A stretch of 64,000 nucleotides of DNA from assembly GCA_964016885.1 (NCBI GenBank), contig OZ024740.1, positions 204,138,929 through 204,202,928 on the forward strand. The letters run 5' to 3'. Source of the stretch: Eledone cirrhosa (Eukaryota > Mollusca > Cephalopoda > Octopoda > Eledonidae). A model generated the notes under the pieces. The model was not told the origin of the DNA. It made no database searches and saw only the letters and a program-made list of their open reading frames with translations. Below are positions 41,501-56,732 of this stretch, piece after piece; position 1 is the first letter of the stretch; the number at the start of each line of letters is the position of its first letter. The position numbers and the translations under genes were made by a program.

Positions 41501-42900
41501 TAGAGAGACGTTACACTATGTCCCGTACCATTGAATACCACTGTCTGGGTGTGTTGTATCTACAAGTATAGAGATATATACTGGATAGTACCGAGACGTT
41601 ACACTATGTCCCCTACCATTGAATACCACTGTCAGGGTGTGTTGTATCTACAGATATAGAGATATATACTGGACAGTAGAAAGACGTTACACTATGTCCC
41701 CTACCATTCAAATACCACTGTCAGGGTGTGTTGTATCTACAGATATAGAGATATATACTGGACAGTAGAGAAACGTTACACTATGTCCCCTACCATTGAA
41801 TACCACTGTCTGTGTGTGTTGTATCTACAAGTATAGAGATATATACTGGACAGTAGAGAGGCGTTACAATATGTCCCCTACCATTGAATACCACTGTCAG
41901 GGTGTGTTGTATCTACAGATGTGCGAAATATACTGGACAGTAGAGAGACGTGACACTATGACCCCTACCATTGAATACAACTGTCAGGGTGTGTTGTATC
42001 TACAAGTATAGAGATATACACTGGATAGTAGCGAGACGTTACACTATGTACCCTACCATCGAATACCACTGTCTGGGTGTGTTGTATCTACAGATGTAGA
42101 GTTATATACTGGACAGTAGAGAGATGTTACACTATGTCCCCTACCATTGAATACCACTGTCAGGGTGTGTTGTATCTACAGATGTAAAGATATCTACTGG
42201 ACAGTAGAGAGACGTTACACTATGTCCCCTACCATTCAATACCACTGTCTGGGTGTGTTGTATCTACAGATGTAGAGATATATACTGAACAGTAGAGAGA
42301 CGTTAAACTATGTGCCCTACCATTCAATACCACTGTCAGGGTGTGTTGTATCTACAAGTATAGAGATATACACTGGACAGTAGAGAGACGTTACACTATG
42401 TCCCCTACCATTCAATACCACTGTCAGGGTGTGTTGTATCTACAGGTATAGAGATATATACTGGAGAGTAGAGAGACGTTACACTATGTCCCCTACCATT
42501 GAATAGCACTGTCAGGGTGTGTTTTATCTACAGATGTAGAGATATATACTGGACAGTAGAGAGACGTTACACTATGTCCCCTACCATTGAATACCACTGT
42601 CAGGGTGTGTTATATCTACAGATGTAGAGATATATACTGGACAGTAGAGAGACGTTACACTATGTCCCCTACCATTGAATACCACTGTCTGGGTGTGTTG
42701 TATCTACAGATGTAGAGATATATACTGGACAGTAGAGAGACGTTACACTATGTCCCCTACCATTCAATACCACTGTCAGGGTGTGTTGTATCTACAGGTA
42801 TAGAGATATATACTGGACAGTAGAGAGAACTTACACTATGTCCCCTACCATTGAATACCACTGTCAGGGTGTGTTGTATCTACAGATGTAGAGATATATA

Positions 42901-45900
42901 CTGGACAGTAGAGGGGTTACACTATGTCCCCTACCATTGAATACCACTGTCAGGGTGTGTTGTATCTACAGATATAGAGATATATACTGGACAGTAGAGA
43001 GACGTTACACTATGTCCCCTAACATTGAATACCACTGTCAGGGTGTGTTGTATCTACAAATGTAGAGATATATACTGGTCAGTAGAGAGACGTTACACTA
43101 TGTCCCCTAACATTGAATACGACTGTCAGGGTGTGTTGTATCTACAGGTATAGAGATATATACTTGACAGTAGAGACACGTTAAACTATGTCCCCTACCA
43201 TTGAATACCACTGTCTGGGTGCGTTGTATCTACAAGTATAGACATATATACTGGACAGTAGAGAGACGTTACACTATGTCCCCTACCATGGAATACCACT
43301 GTCTGGGTGTGTTGTATCTACAGGTATAGAGATATATTCTGGACAGTAGAGAGACGTTACACTATGTCCCCTACCATTGAATACCACTGTCAGGGTGTGT
43401 TGTATCTACAGATGTAGAGATATATACTGGACAGTAGAGAGACGTTACACTATGTCCCCTACCATTGAATACCACTGTCTGGGTGTGTTGTATCTACAGA
43501 CGTAGAGATATATACTGGACAGTAGAGAGATGTTACACTATGTCCCCTACCATTGAATACCACTGTCAGGGTGTGTTGTATCTACAGATGTAAAGATATC
43601 TACTGGACAGTTGAGAGACGTTACACTATGTCCCCAACCATTCAATACCACTGTCTGGGTGTGTTGTATCTACAGATGTAGAGATATATACTGAACAGTA
43701 GAGAGACGTTACACTATGTCCCGTAACATTGAATACCACAGTCTGGGTGTGTTGTATCTACAAGTATAGAGATATATACTGGATAGTACCGAGACGTTAC
43801 ACTATGTCCCCTACCATTGAATACCACTGTCAGGGTGTGTTGTATCTACAGATGTAGGGATATATACTGGACAGTAGAGAGACGTTACACTATGTCCCCT
43901 ACCATTGAATACCACTGTCTGGGTGTGTTGTATCTACAGATGTAGAGATATATACTGGACAGTAGAGAGATGTTACACTATGTCCCCTACCTTTGAATAC
44001 CACTGTCAGGGTGTGTTGTATCTACATATGTAAAGATATCTACTGGACAGTAGAGAGACGTTACACTATGTCCCCTACCATTCAATACCACTGTCAGGGT
44101 GTGTTGTATCTACAGGTATAGAGATATATACTGGATAGTAGAGAGACGTTACAGTATGTCCCCTACCATTGAATACCACTGTCAGGGTGTGTTGTATCTA
44201 CATATGTAAAGATATCTACTGGACAGTAGAGAAACGTTACACTATGTCCCCTACCATTCAATACCACTGTCTGGGTGTGTTGTATCTACAGATGTAGAGA
44301 TATATACTGGACAGTAGAGAGACGTTACACTATGTCCCCTACCATTCAATACCACTGTCAGGGTGTGTTGTATCTACAGGTATAGAGATATATACTGGAT
44401 AGTAGACAGACGTTACACTATGTCCCGTACCATTGAATACCACTGTCTGGGTGTGTTGTATCTACAAGTATAGAGATATATACTGGATAGTACCGAGACG
44501 TTACACTATGTCCCCTACCATTGAATACCACTGTCAGAGTGTGTTGTATCTACAGATATAGAGATATATACTGGACAGTAGAAAGACGTTACACTATGTC
44601 CCCTACCATTCAATACCACTGTCAGGGTGTGTTGTATCTACAGATATAGAGATATATACTGGACAGTAGAGAGACGTTACACTATGTCCCCTACCATTGA
44701 ATACCACTGTCTGGGTGTGTTGTATCTACAGATATAGAGATATATACTGGACAGAAGAGAGACGTTACACTATGTACCCTACCATGGAATACCACTGTCA
44801 GGGTGTGTTGTATCTACAGATATAGAGATATATACTGGACAGTAGAGAGACGTTACACTATGTCCCCTACCATTGAATACCACTGTCAGGGTGTGTTATA
44901 TCTACAGACGTAGAGATATATACTGGGCAGTAGAGAGACGTTAGACTATGTCCCCTACCATTGAATACCACTGTCTGGGTGTGTTGTATCTACAGGTATA
45001 GAGATATACACTGGACAGTAGTGAAACGTTACACTATGTCCCCTACCATTCAATACCACTGTCAGGGTGTGTTGTATCTACAGGTGTAGAGATATATACT
45101 GGACAGTAGAGAGACGTTACACTATGTCCCCTACCATTGAATACCACTGTCAGGGTGTGTTGTATCTACAGATTTGCGAAATATACTGGACAGTAGAGAG
45201 ACGTGACACTATGTCCCCTACCATTGAATACCACTGTCAGGGTGTGTTGTGTCTACAGATATAGAGATATATACTGGACAGTAGAGGGACGTTACACTAT
45301 GCCCCCTACCATTGAATACCACTGTCTGGGTGTGTTGTATCTACAGATATAGAGATATATACTGGACAGTAGAGAGACGTTACACTATGTACCCTACCAT
45401 TGAATACCACTGTCAGGGTGTGTTGTATCTACAGATGTAGAGATATACACTGGACAGTAGAGAAACGTTACACTATGTCCCCTACCATTGAATACCACTG
45501 TCAGGGTGTGTTGTATCCACAGATATAGAGATATATACTGGACAGTAGAGAGACTTTACACTATGTCCTCTACCATTGAATACCACTGTCTGGGTGTGTT
45601 GTATCTACAGATGTAGAGATATACACTGGACAGTAGAGACACGTTACACTATGTCCCCTACCATTCAATACCACTGTCAGGGTGTGTTGTATCTACAGGT
45701 ATAGAGATATAAACTGGACAGTAGAGACACGTTACACTATGTCCCCTACCATTCAATACCACTGTCTGGGTGTGTTTTATCTACAGATATAGAGATATAC
45801 ACTGGACAGTAGAGTGACGTTACACTATGTCCCCTACCATTGAATACCACTGTCAGGGTGTGTTGTATCTACAAATTTAGAGATATACACTGGACAGTAA

Positions 45901-47159
45901 AGAGACGTTACACTATGTCCCCTACCATTCAATACCACTGTCATGGTGTGTTGTATCTACAAGTATAGAGATATACACTGGACAGTAGAGTGACGTTACA
46001 CTATGTCCTCTACCATTCAATACCACTGTCTGGGTGTGTTGTATCTACAGATATAGAGATATACACTGGACAGTAGAGTGACGTTACACTATGTCCTCTA
46101 CCATTCAATACCACTGTCTGGGTGTGTTGTATCTACAGATATAGAGATATATACTGCATAGTAGAGAGACGTTACACTATGTCCCCTACCATTGAATACC
46201 ACTGTCAGGGTGTGTTGTATCTACAGATGTAGAGATATATACTGGACAGTAGAGAGACGTTACACTATGTCCCCTACCATTGAATACCACTGTCAGGGTG
46301 TGTTGTATCTACAGATATAGAGATATATACTGGACAGTAGAGAGACGTTACACTATGTCTCCTACCATTGAATACCACTGTCAGGGTGTGTTGTATCTAC
46401 AAGTATAGAGATATACACTGGACAGTAGAGAGACGTTACTCTATGTCCCCTAACATTGAATACCACTGTCAGGGTGTGTTGTATCTACAAGTATAGAGAT
46501 ATACACTGGACAGTAGAGAGACGTTACACTATGTCCCCTAACATTGAATACCACTGTCAGGGTGTGTTGTATCTACAAGTATAGAGATATACACTGGACA
46601 GTAGAGAGACGTTACACTATGTCCCCTACCATTGAATACCATTGTCAGGGTGTGTTGTATCTACAGATGTAGAGATATATACTGGACAGTAGAGGGGTTA
46701 AACCATGTCCCCTACCATTGAATACCACTGTCAGGGTGTGTTGTATCTACAGATATAGAGATATATACTGGACAGTAGAGAGACGTTACACTATGTCCCC
46801 TACCATTGAATACCACTGTCTGGGTGTGTTGTATCTTCAGATGTAGAGATATATACTGGACAGTAGAGAGACGTTACACTATGTCCCCTACCATTCAAAA
46901 CCACTGTCAGGGTGTGTTTTATCTACAGGTATAGAGATATATACTGGACAGTAGAGAGACGTTACACTATGTCCCCTACCATTGAATACCACTGTCAGGG
47001 TGTGTTGTATCTACAGGTATAGAGATATATACTGGACAGTAGAGAGACGTTACACTATGTCCCCTACCATTGAATACCAGTCAGGGTGTGTTGTATCTAC
47101 AGGTATAGAGATATATACTGGACAGTAGAGAGACGTTACACTATGTCCCCTACCATTGA
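42901..47159 (+). repeat. Satellite segment leading into the 4.8-kb repeats
   Basis: Contains single copies of most landmark monomers of the right-hand macro-repeat: TTGACAGTAGAGACACG at 43,158, GTACCGAGACG near 43,786 and 44,489, GATTTGCG near 45,171, ACAAATTTAGAG near 45,871 and CTGCATAG near 46,151. The GATTTGCG monomer here is 3,249 bp from the next one, so this is a shorter, older version of the unit to its right. Two 86-bp monomers with ATACCAGTCAGGG (about 47,076 and 47,162) lack the bases CT. No gene seen. Confidence 0.78.
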
Positions 47160-50100
47160 ATACCAGTCAGGGTGTGTTGTGTCTACAGATGTAGAGATAT
47201 ATACTGGACAGTAGAGAGACGTTACACTATGTCCCCTACCATTGAATACCACTGTCTGGGTGTGTTGTATCTACAGATGTAGAGATATATACTGGACAGT
47301 AGAGAGATGTTACACTATCTCCCCTACCATTGAATACCACTGTCAGGGTGTGTTGTATCTACATATGTACAGATATCTACTGGACAGTAGAGAGACGTTA
47401 CACTATGTCCCCTACCATTCAATACCACTGTCTGGGTGTGTTGTATCTACAGATGTAGAGATATATACTGAACAGTAGAGAGACGTTACACTATGGCCCC
47501 TACCATTCAATACCACTGTCAGGGTGTGTTGTATCTACAGGTATAGAGATATATACTGGATAGTAGAGAGACGTTACACTATGTCCCGTACCATTGAATA
47601 CCACTGTCTGGGTGTGTTGTATCTACAGATATAGAGATATATACTGGACAGTAGAAAGACGTTACACTATGTCCCCTACCATTCAATACCACTGTCAGGG
47701 TGTGTTGTATCTACAGATATAGAGATATATACTGGACAGAAGAGAGACGTTACACTATGTACCCTACCATGGAATACCACTGTCAGGGTGTGTTGTATCT
47801 ACAGATGTTGAGATATATACTGGACAGTAGAGACACGTTACACTATGTCCCCTACCATTGAATACCACTGTCAATGTGTGTTGTATCTACAGATATAGAG
47901 ATATATACTGGGCAGTAGAGAGAGGTTACACTATGTCCCCTACCATTGAATACCACTGTCTGGGTGTGTTGTATCTACAGGTATAGAGATATATACTGGA
48001 CAGTAGAGAGACGTTACACTATGTCCCCTACCATTCAATACCACTGTCAGGGTATGTTGTATCTACAGATATAGAGATATATACTGGACAGTAGAGAGAC
48101 GTTACACTATGTCCCCTACCATTGAATACCACTGTCAGGGTGTGTTATATCTACAGATGTAGAGATATATACTGGGCAGTAGAGAGACGTTAGACTATGT
48201 CCCCTACCATTGAATACCACTGTCAGGGTGTGTTGTATCTACAGGTATAGAGATATACACTGGACAGTAGAGAAACGTTACACTATGTCCCCTACCATTC
48301 AATACCACTGTCAGGGTGTGTTGTATCTACAGATGTAGAGATATATACTGGACAGTAGAGAGACGTTACACTATGTCCCCTACCATTGAATACCACTGTC
48401 AGGGTGTGTTGTATCTACAGATTTGCGAAATATACTGGACAGTAGAGAAACGTGACACTATGTCCCCTACCATTGAATACCACTGTCAGGGTGTGTTGTG
48501 TCTACAGATATAGAGATATATACTGGACAGTAGAGAGACGTTACACTATGCCCCCTACCATTGAATACCACTGTCTGGGTGTGTTGTATCTACAGATATA
48601 GAGATATATACTGGACAGTAGAGAGACGTTACACTATGTACCCTACCATTGAATACCACTATCAGGGTGTGTTGTATCTACAGATGTAGAGATATACACT
48701 GGACAGTAGAGAAACGTTACACTATGTCCCCTACCATTGAATACCACTGTCAGGGTGTGTTGTATCCACAGATATAGAGATATATACTGGACAGTAGAGA
48801 GACGTTACACTATGTCCCCTACCATTGAATACCACTGTCTGGGTGTGTTGTATCTACAGATGTAGAGATATATACTGGACAGTAGAGAGACGTTACACTA
48901 TGTCCCCTACCATTCAATGCCACTATCAGGGTGTGTTGTATCTACAGGTATAGAGATATATACTGGATAGTAGAGAGACGTTACACTATGTCCCCTACCA
49001 TTCAATACCACTGTCAGGGTGTGTTGTATCTACAAGTATATAGATATACACTGGACAGTAGAGAGACGTTACACTATGTCCCGTACCATTGAATACCACT
49101 GTCAGGGTGTGTTGTATCTACAGGTATAGAGATATATACTGGACAGTAGAGACACGTTACACTATGTCCCCTACCATTCAATACCACTGTCAGGGTGTGT
49201 TGTATCTACAAGTATATAGATATACACTGGACAGTAGAGAGACGTTACACTATGTCCCCTACCATTCAATACCACTGTCAGGGTGTGTTGTATCTACAGA
49301 TGTAGAGTTATATACTGAACAGTAGAGAGACGTTACACTATGTCCCCTACCATTCAATACCACTGTCTGGGTGTGTTGTATCTACAGGTATAGAGATATA
49401 TACTGGACAGTAGAGAGACGTTACTCTATGTCCCCTACCATTCAATACCACTGTCAGGGTGTGTTGTATCTACAGGTATAGAGATATATACTGGACAGTA
49501 GAGAGACGTTACTCTATGTCCCCTACCATTCAATACCACTGTCAGGGTGTGTTGTATCTACAGGTATAGAGATATATACTGGTCAGTAGAGAGACGTTAC
49601 ACTATGTCCCCTACCATTCAATACCACTGTCTGGGTGTGTTATATCTACAAGTATAGAGATATATACTGGATAGTACCGAGACGTTACACTATGTCCCCT
49701 ACCATTTAATACCACTGTCAGGGTGTGTTGTATCTACAGGTATAGAGATATATACTGGACAGTAGAGAGATCTTACACTATGTCCCCTACCATTGAATAC
49801 CACTGTCAGGGTGTGTTGTATCTACAGATGTAGAGATATATACTGGACAGTAGAGGGGTTACACTATGTCCCTTACCATTGAATACCACTGTCAGGGTGT
49901 GTTGTATCTACAGATATAGAGATATATACTGGACAGTAGAGAGACGTTACACTATGTCCCCTAACATTGAATACCACTGTCAGGGTGTGTTGTATCTACA
50001 GATGTAGAGATATATACTGGTCAGTAGAGAGACGTTACACTATGTCCCCTAACATTGAATACGACTGTCAGGGTGTGTTGTATCTACAGGTATAGAGATA

Positions 50101-53100
50101 TATACTTGACAGTAGAGACACGTTAAACTATGTCCCCTACCATTGAATACCACTGTCTGGGTGTGTTGTATCTACAAGTATAGAGATATATACTGGACAG
50201 TAGAGAGACGTTACACTATGTCCCCTACCATGGAATACCACTGTCAGGGTGTGTTGTATCTACAGGTATAGAGATATATACTGGACAGTAGAGAGACGTT
50301 ACACTATGTCCCCTACCATTGAATACCACTGTCAGGGTGTGTTGTATCTACAGATATAGAGATATATACTGGACAGTAGAAAGACGTTACACTATGTCCC
50401 TACCATTGAATACCACTGTCAGGGTGTGTTGTATCTACAGATGTAGAGATATATACTGGACAGTAGTGAGACGTTACACTATGTCCCCTACCATTGAATA
50501 CCGCTGTCAGGGTGTGTTGTATCTACAGATGTAGAAATATATACTGGACAGTAGAGAGACGTTACACTATGTCCCCTACCACGGAATACCACTGTCAGGG
50601 TGTGTTGTATCTACAGGTATAGAGATATATACTGGGCAGTAGAGAGACGTTACACTATGTCCCCTACCATTGAATACCACTGTCAGGGTGTGTTGTATCT
50701 ACAAATTTAGAGATATAAACTGGACAGTAAAGAGACGTTACACTATGTCCCCTACCATTCAATACCACTGTCATGGTGTGTTGTATCTACAGGTATAGAG
50801 ATATACACTGGACAGTAGAGAGACGTTACACTATGTCCCCTACCATAAAATACCACTGTCAGGGTGTGTTGTATCTACAGATATAGAGATATATACTGGA
50901 CAGTAGAGAGACGTTACACTATGTCCCCTACCATTGAATACCACTGTCAGGGTGTGTTGTATCTACAAATTTAGAGATATACACTGGACAGTAAAGTGAC
51001 GTTACACTATGTCCCCTACCATTCAATACCACTGTCATGGTGTGTTGTATCTACAGGTATAGAGATATACACTGGACAGTAGAGTGACGTTACACTATGT
51101 CCCCTACCATAAAATACCACTGTCAGGGTGTGTTGTATCTACAGATATAGAGATATATACTGCATAGTAGAGAGACGTTACACTATGTCCCCTACCATTG
51201 AATACCACTATCAGGGTGTGTTGTATCTACAGATATAGAGATATATACTGGACAGTAGAGAGACGTTACACTATGTCTCCTACCATTGAATACCACTGTC
51301 AGGGTGTGTTGTATCTACAAGTATAGAGATATACACTGGACAGTAGAGAGACGTTACTCTATGTCCCCTAACATTGAATACCACTGTCAGGGTGTGTTGT
51401 ATCTACAAGTATAGAGATATACACTGGACAGTAGAGAGACGTTACACTATGTCCCCTAACATTGAATACCACTGTCAGGGTGTGTTGTATCTACAAGTAT
51501 AGAGATATACACTGGACAGTAGAGAGACGTTACACTATGTCCCCTACCATTGAATACCATTGTCAGGGTGTGTTGTATCTACAGATGTAGAGATATATAC
51601 TGGACGGTAGAGGGGTTAAACTATGTCCCCTACCATTGAATACCACTGTCAGGGTGTGTTGTATCTACAGATATAGAGATATATACTGGACAGTAGAGAG
51701 ACGTTACACTATGTCCCCTACCATTGAATACCACTGTCTGGGTGTGTTGTATCTTCAGATGTAGAGATATATACTGGACAGTAGAGAGACGTTACACTAT
51801 GTCCCCTACCATTCAATACCACTGTCAGGGTGTGTTTTATCTACAGGTATAGAGATATATACTGGATAGTAGAGAGACGTTAGACTATGTCCCCTACCAT
51901 TGAATACCACTGTCAGGGTGTGTTGTATCTACAGGTATAGAGATATATACTGGACAGTAGAGAGACGTTACACTATGTCCCCTACCATTGAATACCACTG
52001 TCAGGGTGTGTTGTATCTACAGGTATAGAGATATATACTGGACAGTAGAGAGACGTTACACTATGTCCCCTACCATTGAATACCACTGTCTGGGTGTGTT
52101 GTATCTACAGATGTAGAGATATATACTGGACAGTAGAGAGATGTGACACTATGTCCCCTACCATTGAATACCACTGTCAGGGTGTGTTGTATCTACATAT
52201 GTACAGATATCTACTGGACAGTAGAGAGACGTTACACTATGTCCCCTACCATTCAATACCACTGTCTGGGTGTGTTGTATCTACAGATGTAGAGATATAT
52301 ACTGAACAGTAGAGAGACGTTACACTATGGCCCCTACCATTCAATACCACTGTCAGGGTGTGTTGTATCTACAGGTATAGAGATATATACTGGATAGTAG
52401 AGAGACGTTACACTATGTCCCGTACCATTGAATACCACTGTCTGGGTGTGTTGTATCTACAGATATAGAGATATATACTGGACAGTAGAAAGACGTTACA
52501 CTATGTCCCCTACCATTCAATACCACTGTCAGGGTGTGTTGTATCTACAGATATAGAGATATATACTGGACAGAAGAGAGACGTTACACTATGTACCCTA
52601 CCATGGAATACCACTGTCAGGGTGTGTTGTATCTACAGATGTTGAGATATATACTGGACAGTAGAGACACGTTACACTATGTCCCCTACCATTGAATACC
52701 ACTGTCAATGTGTGTTGTATCTACAGATATAGAGATATATACTGGGCAGTAGAGAGAGGTTACACTATGTCCCCTACCATTGAATACCACTGTCTGGGTG
52801 TGTTGTATCTACAGGTATAGAGATATATACTGGACAGTAGAGAGACGTTACACTATGTCCCCTACCATTCAATACCACTGTCAGGGTATGTTGTATCTAC
52901 AGATATAGAGATATATACTGGACAGTAGAGAGACGTTACACTATGTCCCCTACCATTGAATACCACTGTCAGGGTGTGTTATATCTACAGATGTAGAGAT
53001 ATATACTGGGCAGTAGAGAGACGTTAGACTATGTCCCCTACCATTGAATACCACTGTCAGGGTGTGTTGTATCTACAGGTATAGAGATATACACTGGACA

Positions 53101-56100
53101 GTAGAGAAACGTTACACTATGTCCCCTACCATTCAATACCACTGTCAGGGTGTGTTGTATCTACAGATGTAGAGATATATACTGGACAGTAGAGAGACGT
53201 TACACTATGTCCCCTACCATTGAATACCACTGTCAGGGTGTGTTGTATCTACAGATTTGCGAAATATACTGGACAGTAGAGAAACGTGACACTATGTCCC
53301 CTACCATTGAATACCACTGTCAGGGTGTGTTGTGTCTACAGATATAGAGATATATACTGGACAGTAGAGAGACGTTACACTATGCCCCCTACCATTGAAT
53401 ACCACTGTCTGGGTGTGTTGTATCTACAGATATAGAGATATATACTGGACAGTAGAGAGACGTTACACTATGTACCCTACCATTGAATACCACTATCAGG
53501 GTGTGTTGTATCTACAGATGTAGAGATATACACTGGACAGTAGAGAAACGTTACACTATGTCCCCTACCATTGAATACCACTGTCAGGGTGTGTTGTATC
53601 CACAGATATAGAGATATATACTGGACAGTAGAGAGACGTTACACTATGTCCCCTACCATTGAATACCACTGTCTGGGTGTGTTGTATCTACAGATGTAGA
53701 GATATATACTGGACAGTAGAGAGACGTTACACTATGTCCCCTACCATTCAATGCCACTGTCAGGGTGTGTTGTATCTACAGGTATAGAGATATATACTGG
53801 ATAGTAGAGAGACGTTACAGTATGTCCCGTACCATTGAATACCACTGTCAGGGTGTGTTGTATCTACAGGTATAGAGATATATACTGGACAGTAGAGACA
53901 CGTTACACTATGTCCCCTACCATTCAATACCACTGTCAGGGTGTGTTGTATCTACAAGTATATAGATATACACTGGACAGTAGAGAGACGTTACACTTTG
54001 TCCCCTACCATTCAATACCACTGTCAGGGTGTGTTGTATCTACAGATGTAGAGTTATATACTGGACAGTAGAGAGACGTTACACTATGTCCCCTACCATT
54101 CAATACCACTGTCTGGGTGTGTTGTATCTACAGGTATAGAGATATATACTGGACAGTAGAGAGACGTTACTCTATGTCCCTACCATTCAATACCACTGTC
54201 AGGGTGTGTTGTATCTACAGGTATAGAGATATATACTGGACAGTAGAGAGACGTTACTCTATGTCCCCTACCATTCAATACCACTGTCAGGGTGTGTTGT
54301 ATCTACAGGTATAGAGATATATACTGGTCAGTAGAGAGACGTTACACTATGTCCCCTACCATTCAATACCACTGTCTGGGTGTGTTATATCTACAAGTAT
54401 AGAGATATATACTGGATAGTACCGAGACGTTACACTATGTCCCCTACCATTTAATACCACTGTCAGGGTGTGTTGTATCTACAGGTATAGAGATATATAC
54501 TGGACAGTAGAGAGATCTTACACTATGTCCCCTACCATTGAATACCACTGTCAGGGTGTGTTGTATCTACAGATGTAGAGATATATACTGGACAGTAGAG
54601 GGGTTACACTATGTCCCTTACCATTGAATACCACTGTCAGGGTGTGTTGTATCTACAGATATAGAGATATATACTGGACAGTAGAGAGACGTTACACTAT
54701 GTCCCCTAACATTGAATACCACTGTCAGGGTGTGTTGTATCTACAGATGTAGAGATATATACTGGTCAGTAGAGAGACGTTACACTATGTCCCCTAACAT
54801 TGAATACGACTGTCAGGGTGTGTTGTATCTACAGGTATAGAGATATATACTTGACAGTAGAGACACGTTAAACTATGTCCCCTACCATTGAATACCACTG
54901 TCTGGGTGTGTTGTATCTACAAGTATAGAGATATATACTGGACAGTAGAGAGACGTTACACTATGTCCCCTACCATGGAATACCACTGTCAGGGTGTGTT
55001 GTATCTACAGATATAGAGATATATACTGGACAGTAGAAAGACGTTACACTATGTCCCTACCATTGAATACCACTGTCAGGGTGTGTTGTATCTACAGATG
55101 TAGAGATATATACTGGACAGTAGTGAGACGTTACACTATGTCCCCTACCATTGAATACCGCTGTCAGGGTGTGTTGTATCTACAGATGTAGAAATATATA
55201 CTGGACAGTAGAGAGACGTTACACTATGTCCCCTACCACGGAATACCACTGTCAGGGTGTGTTGTATCTACAGGTATAGAGATATATACTGGGCAGTAGA
55301 GAGACGTTACACTATGTCCCCTACCATTGAATACCACTGTCAGGGTGTGTTGTATCTACAAATTTAGAGATATACACTGGACAGTAAAGAGACGTTACAC
55401 TATGTCCCCTACCATTCAATACCACTGTCATGGTGTGTTGTATCTACAGGTATAGAGATATACACTGGACAGTAGAGAGACGTTACACTATGTCCCCTAC
55501 CATAAAATACCACTGTCAGGGTGTGTTGTATCTACAGATATAGAGATATATACTGGACAGTAGAGAGACGTTACACTATGTCCCCTACCATTGAATACCA
55601 CTGTCAGGGTGTGTTGTATCTACAAATTTAGAGATATACACTGGACAGTAAAGTGACGTTACACTATGTCCCCTACCATTCAATACCACTGTCATGGTGT
55701 GTTGTATCTACAGGTATAGAGATATACACTGGACAGTAGAGTGACGTTACACTATGTCCCCTACCATAAAATACCACTGTCAGGGTGTGTTGTATCTACA
55801 GATATAGAGATATATACTGCATAGTAGAGAGACGTTACACTATGTCCCCTACCATTGAATACCACTATCAGGGTGTGTTGTATCTACAGATATAGAGATA
55901 TATACTGGACAGTAGAGAGACGTTACACTATGTCTCCTACCATTGAATACCACTGTCAGGGTGTGTTGTATCTACAAGTATAGAGATATACACTGGACAG
56001 TAGAGAGACGTTACTCTATGTCCCCTAACATTGAATACCACTGTCAGGGTGTGTTGTATCTACAAGTATAGAGATATACACTGGACAGTAGAGAGACGTT

Positions 56101-56732
56101 ACACTATGTCCCCTAACATTGAATACCACTGTCAGGGTGTGTTGTATCTACAAGTATAGAGATATACACTGGACAGTAGAGAGACGTTACACTATGTCCC
56201 CTACCATTGAATACCATTGTCAGGGTGTGTTGTATCTACAGATGTAGAGATATATACTGGACGGTAGAGGGGTTAAACTATGTCCCCTACCATTGAATAC
56301 CACTGTCAGGGTGTGTTGTATCTACAGATATAGAGATATATACTGGACAGTAGAGAGACGTTACACTATGTCCCCTACCATTGAATACCACTGTCTGGGT
56401 GTGTTGTATCTTCAGATGTAGAGATATATACTGGACAGTAGAGAGACGTTACACTATGTCCCCTACCATTCAATACCACTGTCAGGGTGTGTTTTATCTA
56501 CAGGTATAGAGATATATACTGGATAGTAGAGAGACGTTAGACTATGTCCCCTACCATTGAATACCACTGTCAGGGTGTGTTGTATCTACAGGTATAGAGA
56601 TATATACTGGACAGTAGAGAGACGTTACACTATGTCCCCTACCATTGAATACCACTGTCAGGGTGTGTTGTATCTACAGGTATAGAGATATATACTGGAC
56701 AGTAGAGAGACGTTACACTATGTCCCCTACCA
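47160..56732 (+). repeat. 4.8-kb higher-order repeat, two nearly identical tandem copies
   Basis: The same series of about 55 monomers is present at 47,242-52,075 and 52,076-56,732. Spacing is 4,834 bp at the CACTGTCTGGG/AGAGATGT monomer (47,242/52,076) and at the GATTTGCG monomer (48,420/53,254). It is 4,746 bp at the ACAAGTATATAGATATA region (49,089/53,835), 4,745 bp at ATATACTTGA (50,100/54,845), and 4,657 bp at ACAAATTTAGAG (50,701/55,358). The copies therefore differ by two lost monomers and one lost base, plus scattered substitutions. Stretches of 180 bp that I compared side by side were identical. This is the youngest large duplication in the window. Confidence 0.9.

Larger units (their letters stand above)
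23450..42900 (+). repeat. Macro-repeat family, several copies of about 2.4-5 kb
   Basis: Several landmark monomers recur in a conserved order. The GGATATTAGAG monomer lies near 23,480, 27,347, 32,183, 35,701, 36,493, 38,863 and 41,493, each followed by CCCGTACCATTG and then GTACCGAGACG (one variant CCTAGACG at 23,571). The CTGTCTGTGTG/AGAGGCGTTAC pair lies at 23,778, 26,149, 28,524, 32,482, 36,791 and 41,796. GTAGCGAGACG with CCATCGAATACC follows it. Spacings between pair copies are 2,371, 2,375, 3,958, 4,309 and 5,005 bp. Some copies lack the GTGCGAAATA monomer (28,524 and 32,482) by deletion of one monomer. The blocks are clearly related, but each differs by gains and losses of whole monomers. 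Confidence 0.82.
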
